A stretch of DNA of 6,829 nt from NCBI GenBank assembly GCA_003510345.1, contig DOMW01000093.1, positions 1-6,829 of the forward strand, given 5' to 3'. The stretch's first letter is position 1; every line of letters begins with the position of its first letter. Position numbers and translations under genes: made by a program. Origin of the DNA: Clostridiales bacterium. Its GTDB lineage: Bacteria; Bacillota; Clostridia; Christensenellales; Christensenellaceae. Below are positions 1 to 5,976 of this stretch, piece by piece. The notes below the pieces were generated by a model. That model ran no database searches. It was not told where the DNA came from and saw only the letters and a program-made list of their open reading frames with translations.

Positions 1-191
1 ACAGACTTTTTTTCACAGGGCCAATGTTTTATGACGTATTCGCTCAATAAATCCAACGTTTTTCGCGTTTCTTCCGTGGATACGGATTTTGCGCCCATAG
101 ACGTGACCGCGTTTAGCCTGTCGACCAATTCCCTGTGCTGCGCATCGATCTTTGGTATACCTACCTCCATGTCTTTTGTCAAAGTGATCAT
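1..191 (-). CDS. Bacteriohemerythrin, N-terminal part (runs off left edge)
   Basis: Reverse-strand reading of 191 to 1 gives 63 residues beginning MITLTKDMEVGIPKIDAQHR and reaching YVIKHWPCEKKSV at the edge. The VGI-x-x-ID-x-QH block near residues 10-19 and the later Y-x-x-KHW-x-x-E block are the first iron-ligand regions of bacterial hemerythrins, small cytosolic four-helix proteins that bind O2 at a diiron centre. The His of QH, the His of KHW and the Glu three residues on are visible; later ligands lie outside the window. Trp replaces the usual Phe after the second His, and Lys replaces the second Glu of the common HF-x-x-EE. I chose ATG 191 because AAGGAG lies 11 bases upstream; an in-frame ATG at 221 abuts the stop of the upstream gene but lacks such a site. 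Only 30 bases separate the two genes, so co-transcription is likely. The family call is good; the physiological role (O2 sensing, storage or delivery) is inferred. Confidence 0.8.
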   Translation of the reverse strand, partial: MITLTKDMEVGIPKIDAQHRELVDRLNAVTSMGAKSVSTEETRKTLDLLSEYVIKHWPCEKKS

Positions 192-221
192 TGCTACCTG
201 TTCTCCTTTCTTATCGCGCAT

Positions 222-1130
222 TTAGTCGAGAATAGAAAAACCATCTGTTTTAAATACTTCAACCTCAAATATAACATCTTCTATGCCTGCGTATTTCAAA
301 CACAGTTTTGTTTCCACGTCGAGATACGCATATAAAGTTAAGTTTAAATTTTTTTCAACAAGCTTATATTGAATGCAATCCCGTCCGGCAACCTTATCGT
401 AACCCAAAGCCTCAACTTCAAGCAAATCGAACGCTTCACGGTCGAAAGTGGTATGAAGCAGCAACAATTCCTTCAGATTCGCCCAGCCGATGTTTGTGTC
501 GTCTAGCCACTCTTTCCATTTCACGGTCGCTGCTTTATCGGCCGCAGCAAAAGCACCTTCTTGCCCTGTGCGCACCAAAACATCGTCTCCCTTGAAAACC
601 ACCTCGGTTAGAACACCGTCATAAGGAAGAATAGCCATATATTGCACAGAATTTGCTTCCGCAGCCATCAATTTGCCTGACTCGTCGTATACTTCAAAAT
701 AGTAATCTTTTGGCAGCTCGCCTATGAAATCTTCGTATTGCACTTCACTGGGAAGCGCCGGTAATGGGCGGGTGTCAGGCGGCGACTCCGGAACAGTAAT
801 AATAGTAAGATTTTCCGTCTGTGCTTCTCCTCCGTTCAGCGCTTGCAATTCTAAGGTCGATAAAACAATCCGCCAACCATTGATTATTAACATGATAACG
901 CCAATCACAACCGATAGGATAATATACCATTTTTTCTTTTCCGTTTTTTTCTTCGTTTGTGGTGGCGTTGCCATTGCCGTATCTTGTGATGCAGCTTCCG
1001 TTAAACTCGTGCCACAGAACGGGCAGACAGTCTGATCGGGTGAATTAACAGATTGGCAATTTGGGCATTTTAAAGCAGACACGGCAGCCTCTCTTTCGGA
1101 CGAAGCATTCAAAAGAATATTCCCCGCCAT
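222..1130 (-). CDS. Zinc-ribbon, single-pass membrane protein with extracytoplasmic domain
   Basis: The 302-residue reading has a zinc ribbon at residues 22-39 (CPNC, then CPFC), a Lys-rich stretch at about 59-67, one hydrophobic membrane helix at about 68-90, a Pro-rich linker at about 108-128, and a roughly 170-residue C-terminal domain. The expected topology is ribbon in the cytosol and the large domain outside. The C-terminal half (GRDCIQYKL, then YLDVETKLCLKY, then FEVEVFKTD) has the alternating beta pattern of LolA-like or lipoprotein-sorting-like folds, but this is only a resemblance. I do not recognise a specific function. The start is uncertain: ATG 1130 has no Shine-Dalgarno and sits just past a hairpin, whereas an in-frame GTG at 1082 is preceded by GAGAGG five bases upstream and would give a 286-residue protein starting SALKCPNC, typical for such proteins. 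The bacteriohemerythrin gene follows after 30 bases, probably in the same operon. Confidence 0.75.
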   Translation of the reverse strand: MAGNILLNASSEREAAVSALKCPNCQSVNSPDQTVCPFCGTSLTEAASQDTAMATPPQTKKKTEKKKWYIILSVVIGVIMLIINGWRIVLSTLELQALNGGEAQTENLTIITVPESPPDTRPLPALPSEVQYEDFIGELPKDYYFEVYDESGKLMAAEANSVQYMAILPYDGVLTEVVFKGDDVLVRTGQEGAFAAADKAATVKWKEWLDDTNIGWANLKELLLLHTTFDREAFDLLEVEALGYDKVAGRDCIQYKLVEKNLNLTLYAYLDVETKLCLKYAGIEDVIFEVEVFKTDGFSILD

Positions 1131-1139
1131 TTAAGATAT

Positions 1140-1187
1140 GTATAAACAAACGGAAACCCGCAAAATTATGATAATAATGCGGGTTTC
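1140..1187 (-). terminator. Probable intrinsic terminator after tRNA-Val
   Basis: A perfect 10-bp inverted repeat (GAAACCCGCA at 1153-1162, TGCGGGTTTC at 1178-1187) encloses a 15-base AT-rich loop. On the reverse strand it is followed by CGTTTGTTTAT, a moderately U-rich tail. It lies about 105 bases downstream of the tRNA and would end that transcript. The forward-strand flank is not T-rich, so I favour leftward termination. It also lies directly upstream of ATG 1130 of the next gene, which leaves little room for a promoter before that start. Confidence 0.55.
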
Positions 1188-1292
1188 TACTGTTGAGATT
1201 GCTAAAGAACACCAACAGCGTAATCATAAATTATTGCATACCTCCCACCCACCATAAGAAGTACGCGATATATAAGCGGGCACTTGCCCCCA

Positions 1293-1369
1293 TGGTGAAG
1301 ACGAGTGGACTTGAACCACCGACCCCCTGCATGTCAAGCAGGTACTCTAACCAACTGAGCTACGCCTTC
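1293..1369 (-). tRNA. tRNA-Val (anticodon GAC)
   Basis: The reverse strand folds as a complete 77-base tRNA with encoded CCA. The acceptor stem pairs GAAGGCG (1369-1363) with CGTCTTC (one G-T pair), with discriminator A at 1296 and CCA at 1295-1293. The D arm carries AGCTCAGTTGGTTAGAGT. The anticodon stem CCTGC/GCAGG encloses loop TTGACAT, so the anticodon is GAC, reading the valine codon GUC. The T arm is GGTGG-TTCAAGT-CCACT. No intron or unusual base is seen. It lies between the methyltransferase gene and the larger zinc-ribbon gene and seems to have its own promoter and terminator. Confidence 0.97.
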
Positions 1370-1375
1370 ACGAAA

Positions 1376-1403
1376 ATGAAACCGCCGACAGTGCAGGTTT
1401 CAT
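1376..1403 (-). other. Hairpin in the 5' leader of the tRNA-Val precursor
   Basis: An 8-bp inverted repeat, ATGAAACC (1376-1383) with GGTTTCAT (1396-1403), encloses a 12-base loop and ends 6 bases before the mature tRNA. If the promoter at 1418-1446 is right, it forms the whole leader that RNase P would remove. It could instead be an old terminator of the methyltransferase gene, but the run after it (TTTTCG on the reverse strand) is short and it would then also block the tRNA. Confidence 0.3.
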
Positions 1404-1417
1404 CTTTTCACAGTATT

Positions 1418-1446
1418 AGTATAGCATCTTTTCAGGAAAGGGGAAA
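1418..1446 (-). promoter_or_regulatory. Putative promoter of tRNA-Val
   Basis: On the reverse strand an extended -10 element TGC-TATACT (TATACT at 1423-1418) lies about 50 bases before the mature tRNA 5' end. The hexamer 17 bases upstream, TTTCCC (1446-1441), is a weak -35. Initiation would be near 1411, giving a leader of about 40 bases. The call rests on the extended -10 and the position. Confidence 0.4.
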
Positions 1447-1519
1447 GTGCTTTTCCGGGAAAACCTGACCACAATTTATGCAGCGGGTACCTAACCCTTT
1501 CCACCCGCGCCAGCACGTG

Positions 1520-3481
1520 CTAATAACGAATATCCAAGCTCACACGCAGGTTTTTCAAGCAGCTTAAACGGGTTTGCAGCGCTTCGCGTTCCGCCTGCGG
1601 GAAGTTGTAACCCAAAAACACCACATTTTCAGGATAAAACGCGCCGTCAGCCTCAATCTTCACTAAGATAGACACAATCACTTCGCCGGTCAAACGCTCG
1701 TCCGGCAGATACAGGTGTTTGCCGATAAAGTAGCCGGGGCATCCCTCAAAAACAATCTCTTGTGGCCTTGCCGCCAGCCCGTAGCCATCGTGGTTCATCC
1801 ATGTCGCAAGCACAGCCGTTTTGCCAAACCCGGCAAGCAATCCGGGCGCAGCGGAACTGTGATCACTCGGATCAAACGCCTCCGGTCTTTCCGGCGTATT
1901 CCAGGAGGGCGCGGCAAGGGTGTAGTGTTTAAAACCGAGGTCGAGGCTCGCCATATGCGGGTTTTCCTCGCGGATAGCTTTTGCCGCGCGGATAATACGC
2001 TCCCTGCCTATTTCGTCGATCGTACCATAACCCGCGTTCGCCGCTATGCTTCCGGGTTTCACCGGCTCTTTAAGCTGTACCTGTATGAATGTACAGTTTT
2101 TTTCGTCTTGGGCGGCCAGCTCAAGCACGGCCTGCGCGGTCGTACCCGAACCGGAAAAGAAATCAAGCACGATGAAGCCGTCCCCATTGACCAAGCGTAT
2201 CAACTGCGCAATCAACGCGGGCGGCTTCGTATATTCGAACACCCCCTTGGGCATAACCAGTTCCAGAGCCTTTTTTGCGTTGTCGTTTGAATACTTGTTA
2301 CCGGTGAACTCAAGGGTAGACATTGGCTTTATGCGGTCAATCGCGACAACCCGATATTGCTCCCCGCTTTTCTTTATGGTTACCTTTTGATAGGTTTTTG
2401 TGTAAATGCGTGGCCGCGCGCCGCCGCGGTGTATTTCAATGAAGCCATTTCGCAGCCCGAATTCAAAGAGGTCTTTGCTCCACCGCCACGCCCAGTCCGC
2501 ACGGCCATGCAGGCCTTTTTGGCGCCGCTTATACCTATCCCAATCCCCGCCGGGGATAAATGTTTCCCCCTCAATCGTTATCGGATAATCAAGTGACGCC
2601 GCATACCTTAAGGAATTATAGTCAAGCGTTTGATTTGCTTTGTAATAGCCGCGCTCGCCAAAATACGCGTCCTTGTTATTATAGCCGGCATCGTCGTGGG
2701 TAAGGCCGACTAAGTCCGCGCCATCCGGCTTCTTGGAATAAGCCGTTACATAGTCGTGATTTTTTGCGGTACCGCCGGAGGACTTTCCCCCCTTTTTTGT
2801 TACGCGGGGAAAAACGCCTATAAAATTCTCTTCCCCGAACACATCGTCACAGAGCAGCTTCAAGTTGCTCTGCTCATTGTCGTCGATCGAAATAAAGATA
2901 ACGCCGTCGTCGGTAAGCAGGTTACGCGCCAGCAAAAGGCGCGGGTATATGAACAGCAGCCACGCCGAATGCGAAGCGGATCCGCGTTTTGCCAGGTCGA
3001 GCACGCACCGCGCCTGCTCCTCGCCAATGGACAGCTTTTCGGATAGTTCCTTTGCGGAGAAGTTAAAAGTATCGTTATAGACAAAACCGTCGGACCCGGT
3101 ATTGTAGGGCGGGTCTATATAAATACACTTCACGCTGCGGGCGTAGGATTTAAGCAGATGCTTTAAGCCGTCAAGGTTGTCGCCGCTGATGTAAATATTC
3201 TCACTGCCCGCGTTCTCCGGCCGGGTGTTATGTTCTTCGTCCGGCACAATAACAGTAGCGGTAGCAAGCGAGGCAAGCAAACGGGCATAGTCTTTGCCGG
3301 GGAATTTCAACCCGTAGCTTTCGCGCGCGAAGGGCAGTTTGCCACTCAAAAGCTCCCTGAACCGCTCCATATCAAAAAAGCCATCCTCTTTGAAGCAAGC
3401 GGGAAAGTGTTCCCGCAGGGCGGCAATTTCCCGGCTGCCGGGCAGCTTTGTTTCGGTTTGGTGACGCGTTTCCTTTATCAT
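1520..3481 (-). CDS. mod: Type III-like site-specific adenine DNA methyltransferase (Mod)
   Basis: The 653-residue protein is a beta-class N6-adenine methyltransferase: catalytic motif IV DPPYNTG at residues 123-129 precedes the AdoMet-binding motif DFFSGSGTT at 440-448, with a long target-recognition region between them (roughly 225-420). Length, motif order and the N-terminal LPGSREIAALREHFPACF segment fit Mod subunits of type III restriction-modification systems, which methylate one strand of a short asymmetric site. No Res (helicase/endonuclease) gene is adjacent: downstream come 150 non-coding bases and a tRNA. It may therefore be a solitary methyltransferase with an epigenetic role, or the remnant of a system. 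I chose ATG 3481; GGAGG lies 14 bases upstream, longer than ideal. An in-frame TTG at 3520 would add 13 residues but lies inside a palindrome without a Shine-Dalgarno. The catalytic motifs are intact and no frameshift is seen. The DNA target cannot be read from the sequence. Stop codon TAG. Confidence 0.9.
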   Translation of the reverse strand: MIKETRHQTETKLPGSREIAALREHFPACFKEDGFFDMERFRELLSGKLPFARESYGLKFPGKDYARLLASLATATVIVPDEEHNTRPENAGSENIYISGDNLDGLKHLLKSYARSVKCIYIDPPYNTGSDGFVYNDTFNFSAKELSEKLSIGEEQARCVLDLAKRGSASHSAWLLFIYPRLLLARNLLTDDGVIFISIDDNEQSNLKLLCDDVFGEENFIGVFPRVTKKGGKSSGGTAKNHDYVTAYSKKPDGADLVGLTHDDAGYNNKDAYFGERGYYKANQTLDYNSLRYAASLDYPITIEGETFIPGGDWDRYKRRQKGLHGRADWAWRWSKDLFEFGLRNGFIEIHRGGARPRIYTKTYQKVTIKKSGEQYRVVAIDRIKPMSTLEFTGNKYSNDNAKKALELVMPKGVFEYTKPPALIAQLIRLVNGDGFIVLDFFSGSGTTAQAVLELAAQDEKNCTFIQVQLKEPVKPGSIAANAGYGTIDEIGRERIIRAAKAIREENPHMASLDLGFKHYTLAAPSWNTPERPEAFDPSDHSSAAPGLLAGFGKTAVLATWMNHDGYGLAARPQEIVFEGCPGYFIGKHLYLPDERLTGEVIVSILVKIEADGAFYPENVVFLGYNFPQAEREALQTRLSCLKNLRVSLDIRY

Positions 3482-3502
3482 AACTAGCTCGGTATCCTCC
3501 GC

Positions 3503-3584
3503 TGGGTAACCATTGATCAAATAACGCGACCAACCTTGCGGCAGGCCGCAAAATTGGTCGCGCTATCTGATCAGTAGTTACCCA
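3503..3584. repeat. 82-base imperfect palindrome between zinc-ribbon and mod genes
   Basis: Four blocks pair symmetrically around a centre near 3543: TGGGTAAC (3503-3510) with GTTACCCA (3577-3584), TGATCA (3514-3519) with TGATCA (3568-3573), CGCGACCAA (3525-3533) with TTGGTCGCG (3554-3562), and TTGCGGC (3536-3542) with GCCGCAA (3545-3551). Short mismatched steps separate the blocks. No long T-run follows either end, so the full structure is not a classic terminator; the inner two blocks followed by TTATTTG on the reverse strand could be one for the upstream operon. Other readings are an operator, a leader RNA fold of the mod transcript (it ends just before GGAGG), or a small mobile repeat. 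Confidence 0.8.
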
Positions 3585-3610
3585 AGTTAAGCTGATTTGC
3601 CCTAAACCCG

Positions 3611-3865
3611 CTACCGGCCCACAAGAGACTCGACGCCCGACATAAAATCGGAATGGGAGCTTGGGTTGAGCGGGGAACCGGGAATCAGCACCAATAGCAG
3701 CAGCGCCACAACAACGGCAATGATAAGCACAAGGCACCCCGCACCCTTGCTTACGGTTCTGTGCAGGCCTTTTGTGGTGGGTACTTTTTCAATATTGGTT
3801 TTGCAGCCGATACAGTATTTTGCGTCGTCGGCGCACTGCCGCTGGCACTTTGGGCAAATCTTCAT
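3611..3865 (-). CDS. Small zinc-ribbon single-pass membrane protein
   Basis: The 84-residue protein starts MKICPKC and has paired CPKC (residues 4-7) and CIGC (18-21) motifs, a compact zinc ribbon. A basic linker (about 27-40) and one strongly hydrophobic helix (about 43-62, VLIIAVVVALLLLVLIP) follow, with a short polar tail. It is probably anchored in the cytoplasmic membrane with the ribbon inside. I do not recognise a specific function. ATG 3865 is supported by AGGTGG six bases upstream, and that site overlaps the TAG stop of the preceding Rrf2 gene (10 bases between genes), so the two are almost certainly translated from one transcript and possibly coupled. The ribbon-plus-helix plan resembles the N-terminal part of the 302-residue protein at 222-1130, without its large outer domain. 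Stop codon TAG. Confidence 0.8.
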   Translation of the reverse strand: MKICPKCQRQCADDAKYCIGCKTNIEKVPTTKGLHRTVSKGAGCLVLIIAVVVALLLLVLIPGSPLNPSSHSDFMSGVESLVGR

Positions 3866-3875
3866 TTCTAACCAC

Positions 3876-4271
3876 CTAAAACTCTGAAATATATTTTTCC
3901 TTCAGCCGATTCACTAATCCGCCCTGCAATGACACTAAATATTGGCGCACACGGCAATCCGGCGCGCCGCCATTCGAGCAAAAACCATCTTCCTGTAAAC
4001 AACGGTTGATATGGATCCCACCTTCCATGATATCGATCACATCGTACAGGCTGATTTCTTCCGCCGGCACCGCAAGCTGGTAGCCGCCGTTACAGCCCTG
4101 CACCGAACGCACGACGCCCGACGCTTTTAGTTTGCTGATAATCTTCATAAAATACAAATACGTGACACCAAGTTCTTCCGACATATTCGCCGCCGTTGCA
4201 AGGTCGTTCTTATGATGATACAAATAGCCGAGTATACGGATGGCATAATCGGTCGCAAGCTGAAACTGCAT
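3876..4271 (-). CDS. Rrf2-family transcriptional regulator (probable Fe-S sensor)
   Basis: The 131-residue protein begins MQFQLATDYAIRILGYLYHH, the typical Rrf2 opening, followed by a winged helix-turn-helix (about residues 24-70, with MSEELGVTYLYFMKIISKLK as recognition region and GCNGGYQLA as wing). Three cysteines at 91, 98 and 106 (C-x6-C-x7-C) lie where IscR, NsrR and related proteins hold a [2Fe-2S] or [4Fe-4S] cluster, so a redox, NO or iron-sulfur signal is likely; a fourth cysteine (60) is in the wing. The spacing is not that of IscR (C-x5-C-x5-C), so I do not assign a subfamily. ATG 4271 follows a G-rich Shine-Dalgarno (GGGGGTGGG, then six bases). It heads an operon with the zinc-ribbon gene at 3611-3865. 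Family members usually repress their own operon; repeats in the promoter fit this. Stop codon TAG. Confidence 0.92.
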   Translation of the reverse strand: MQFQLATDYAIRILGYLYHHKNDLATAANMSEELGVTYLYFMKIISKLKASGVVRSVQGCNGGYQLAVPAEEISLYDVIDIMEGGIHINRCLQEDGFCSNGGAPDCRVRQYLVSLQGGLVNRLKEKYISEF

Positions 4272-4307
4272 AGTTTGCCCACCCCCTTTTTGGCCTACAA
4301 ACCAGTT

Positions 4308-4331
4308 ATACTATATTCTTATCATACTATA
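4308..4331. repeat. Direct repeat ATACTATA in Rrf2 promoter
   Basis: ATACTATA occurs at 4308-4315 and 4324-4331, 16 bases apart start to start, covering the -10 and the spacer of the putative Rrf2 promoter. The spacing, about one and a half helical turns, and the location suit a binding site for an autoregulating Rrf2 protein. The repeat is short and AT-rich, so chance is possible. Confidence 0.35.
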
Positions 4332-4338
4332 AATGCAA
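4310..4338 (-). promoter_or_regulatory. Putative promoter of the Rrf2 operon
   Basis: On the reverse strand TTGCAT (4338-4333) and TATAGT (4315-4310) are separated by exactly 17 bases, a plausible sigma-A promoter about 40 bases before the Rrf2 start codon. The -35 is weak, the -10 is good. The promoter is overlain by a direct repeat (4308-4331) that could be an operator. Confidence 0.5.
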
Positions 4339-4451
4339 TCGGGCGTAAATATGAAAATCGTTATTAATTTACAAAAAAGTATGCCGGATACATAAGGGGT
4401 GGGAAAATGTGCAAAAAAACCACCATGGCTGTCGTATTTTCCGCATGAATA

Positions 4452-4471
4452 TGGTATGATGCAAATATAAT
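4452..4471 (+). promoter_or_regulatory. Candidate -10 elements for the EIIC-EAL gene
   Basis: Two -10 candidates lie in tandem: an extended -10 TGG-TATGAT (4452-4460) and a perfect TATAAT (4466-4471). No good -35 hexamer is found at 17 bases from either (TCGTAT and GCATGA), so the extended -10 is slightly favoured. Either gives an mRNA leader of roughly 110-130 bases before the ATG at 4588. Confidence 0.4.
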
Positions 4472-4476
4472 ACTAA

Positions 4477-4518
4477 CCCGGATAGAAAAACTTGAAAGCG
4501 GTTTTCTATTCAGCCGGG
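4477..4518 (+). other. Leader hairpin upstream of the EIIC-EAL gene
   Basis: CCCGG-ATAGAAAA (4477-4489) can pair with TTTTCTAT (4502-4509) and CCGGG (4514-4518), a 13-bp stem with a 4-base bulge (4510-4513) and a 12-base loop. It lies near the start of the predicted transcript, about 70 bases before the start codon. No T-run follows, so it is not a terminator as it stands; it may stabilise the mRNA or be a regulatory fold. Confidence 0.4.
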
Positions 4519-4587
4519 GGCTGTATACGCCGACATGACGGCTTGCATGGAATTAGATATTGGTACGGGGGGCAAAAGGAAGGTATC

Positions 4588-5976
4588 ATGCACAAGCTAT
4601 ACAAGAAGGTACTTGCTATTATCTCGGCAATTGAGAACAACAGTGTTTTTTCTTCCGTTAAGAAAGGTTTTGTGCTGCTGATCCCGCTATTGCTTATCGG
4701 CGCTATCGCGTTGATGCTGCGCAATTTCCCGGCGGAAGCAGTCCAGCAGTTTTACGCGGGGGCCGGTGCGGGCCTTTTTGATTTACTGCTCTATATCTAT
4801 AACGCGACATTTGGTTTTATTTCGGCATATCTTGTGCTGAGCGTCAGCTACTACTACTCGTTTACCTTTCACAAAAACAATTTTTCGCTGCAGGTCACAT
4901 CTATGATCGTGGCGTTCCTGTGCTTTCTGGCGACGTTTGGCGGCGCGCCCGAGCTGACGGATTTTGGCTCTCTGGGCGTGTTTTCCGCCATCATTTGCGG
5001 GCTTTTAGGCCCCAAATTATTTTTTGCGTTTTTGCGGCTTTTCAGAGGGAAGTCGCGCAGCCACGCTTTCGGCGCGGATATGGATTTCCGCAACACCATT
5101 ATTGCCATTGTGCCGATTATGATGTGCCTCGCGGTGTTCCTTGCCTTTCACATATTTTTGAACGCCGTATTCGGCGTGCGGAATTTGAACGAGCTCATCG
5201 CAAACGGGCTGGCAGCCTTGTTTGAGAATATGGTGAGCGGGCCGGGGAGCGGCATACTGTTTTTGCTCATGCTTAACCTGCTTTGGTTTTTTGGCATACA
5301 CGCGGGCAACGCGTTCGACTATGTTTCCGAGCTGGTGTTTGTCCCGGCGAACGAGGACCCTTCTGCCATAGTATCCAAAACATTTATGGATAATTTTGCG
5401 TTGATCGGCGGCAGCGGCGCGGTCATCTGCCTTTTGCTCGCCCTTTTGATCGCGGCGCGCACAAAAAGCAGCCGACAGCTATCGTTCGCGGCACTCCCTA
5501 CCGCGATCTTCAACATCAATGAAATACTGGTATACGGCCTTCCCGTCGTGCTGAACCCGGTGATGCTTATCCCGTTTATTACGGTACCCATTGTATCGCT
5601 GCTCATTGCGTATGGCGCGACGGCGGTTGGCCTGCTTCCCGTTGTTACGGAAACGGTCAATTGGACGACGCCGCCCTTTATAAGCGGTTATCTCGCTACA
5701 GGGGGCTATGGAGGCGCGGTTGCGCAGGCGGTTATCATTGCCGTGGGCACGGCGATTTATGTACCGTTTGTGCGGCTTTCGGAAAAGATACAATATACGC
5801 GCGAGGTCTTGCTGGTGGGCAAAATGACGGAAAAATTCGCGAAAGCCCAAAATGACGGTATAAAAATAGAATTTCTGGATACGTACGATGATTTAAGCGT
5901 CACCGCAAAGGGTATGCTCTCGCGGCTCAGGGCGGATGTGGCGAAAAAAAAGGTGGCGCTCTTCTATCAGCCGTAG
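4588..5976 (+). CDS. PTS EIIC-like membrane domain of an EIIC-EAL fusion, ended by in-frame TAG
   Basis: The 462-residue protein is a lactose/cellobiose-type PTS EIIC, the membrane sugar channel of a phosphotransferase system. Many hydrophobic segments fill residues 1 to about 400. Family signatures are present: WFFGIHAGN (His238), FNINEILVYGLPVVLNP (Glu312) and WTTPP (Trp359); in known EIIC structures these motifs line the sugar site. A charged cytosolic linker (about 400-450) follows, and the last residues VALFYQP (456-462) are the first strand of an EAL domain, not an EIIC end. The next codon, TAG, is followed in the same frame by the rest of the EAL domain. I chose ATG 4588 because GGAAGG lies just upstream; the frame is open back to TTG 4492 without a comparable site. 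No EIIA or EIIB gene is in view, so the domain may be a sugar sensor rather than a complete transporter. Confidence 0.85.
   Translation: MHKLYKKVLAIISAIENNSVFSSVKKGFVLLIPLLLIGAIALMLRNFPAEAVQQFYAGAGAGLFDLLLYIYNATFGFISAYLVLSVSYYYSFTFHKNNFSLQVTSMIVAFLCFLATFGGAPELTDFGSLGVFSAIICGLLGPKLFFAFLRLFRGKSRSHAFGADMDFRNTIIAIVPIMMCLAVFLAFHIFLNAVFGVRNLNELIANGLAALFENMVSGPGSGILFLLMLNLLWFFGIHAGNAFDYVSELVFVPANEDPSAIVSKTFMDNFALIGGSGAVICLLLALLIAARTKSSRQLSFAALPTAIFNINEILVYGLPVVLNPVMLIPFITVPIVSLLIAYGATAVGLLPVVTETVNWTTPPFISGYLATGGYGGAVAQAVIIAVGTAIYVPFVRLSEKIQYTREVLLVGKMTEKFAKAQNDGIKIEFLDTYDDLSVTAKGMLSRLRADVAKKKVALFYQP

Larger units (their letters stand above)
4272..4587. other. Divergent intergenic region (about 316 bases)
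   Basis: This non-coding stretch separates the leftward Rrf2 operon from the rightward EIIC-EAL gene. Its left end holds the Rrf2 Shine-Dalgarno, promoter and repeat. The middle (about 4339-4440) is AT-rich with nothing I can assign beyond a 13-codon reading frame at 4407-4448. The right part holds a rightward promoter candidate and a leader hairpin. I see no match to the cyclic-di-GMP riboswitch core or to a PTS antiterminator (RAT) site. Confidence 0.6.

Noticed and set aside
1045..1227. 60-codon reverse frame upstream of the larger zinc-ribbon gene
   Set aside because: It crosses the hairpin at 1153-1187 and overlaps the zinc-ribbon coding start in another frame.
1293..1369. tRNA-Val as the attachment site of an integrated element
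   Set aside because: I find no second copy of the tRNA 3' end, no integrase and no phage-like gene in the window.
1193..1468. 91-codon forward frame across the tRNA gene
   Set aside because: It runs antisense through a perfect tRNA-Val and has no domain.
1483..1508. Hairpin GCGGGT/ACCCGC downstream of the methyltransferase as its terminator
   Set aside because: The stem is only 6 bp with a 14-base loop, and no T-run follows on the reverse strand.
1715..2290. 191-codon forward open frame opposite the methyltransferase gene
   Set aside because: It lies wholly antisense to a gene with clear motifs, shows no recognisable domain and has Arg/His-rich composition typical of a shadow frame.
4407..4448. 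13-codon forward leader peptide candidate (MCKKTTMAVVFSA)
   Set aside because: It has a G-rich site just upstream but lies before the predicted -10 elements, so it is probably not on the EIIC-EAL transcript.
4492..4587. N-terminal extension of the EIIC gene from TTG 4492
   Set aside because: It has no ribosome-binding site, overlaps the leader hairpin, and adds a non-EIIC segment; ATG 4588 has GGAAGG at good distance.
5974..5976. Genome-wide reassignment of TAG to glutamine
   Set aside because: The methyltransferase, the small zinc-ribbon gene and the Rrf2 gene in the same window all end in TAG at sensible family lengths.
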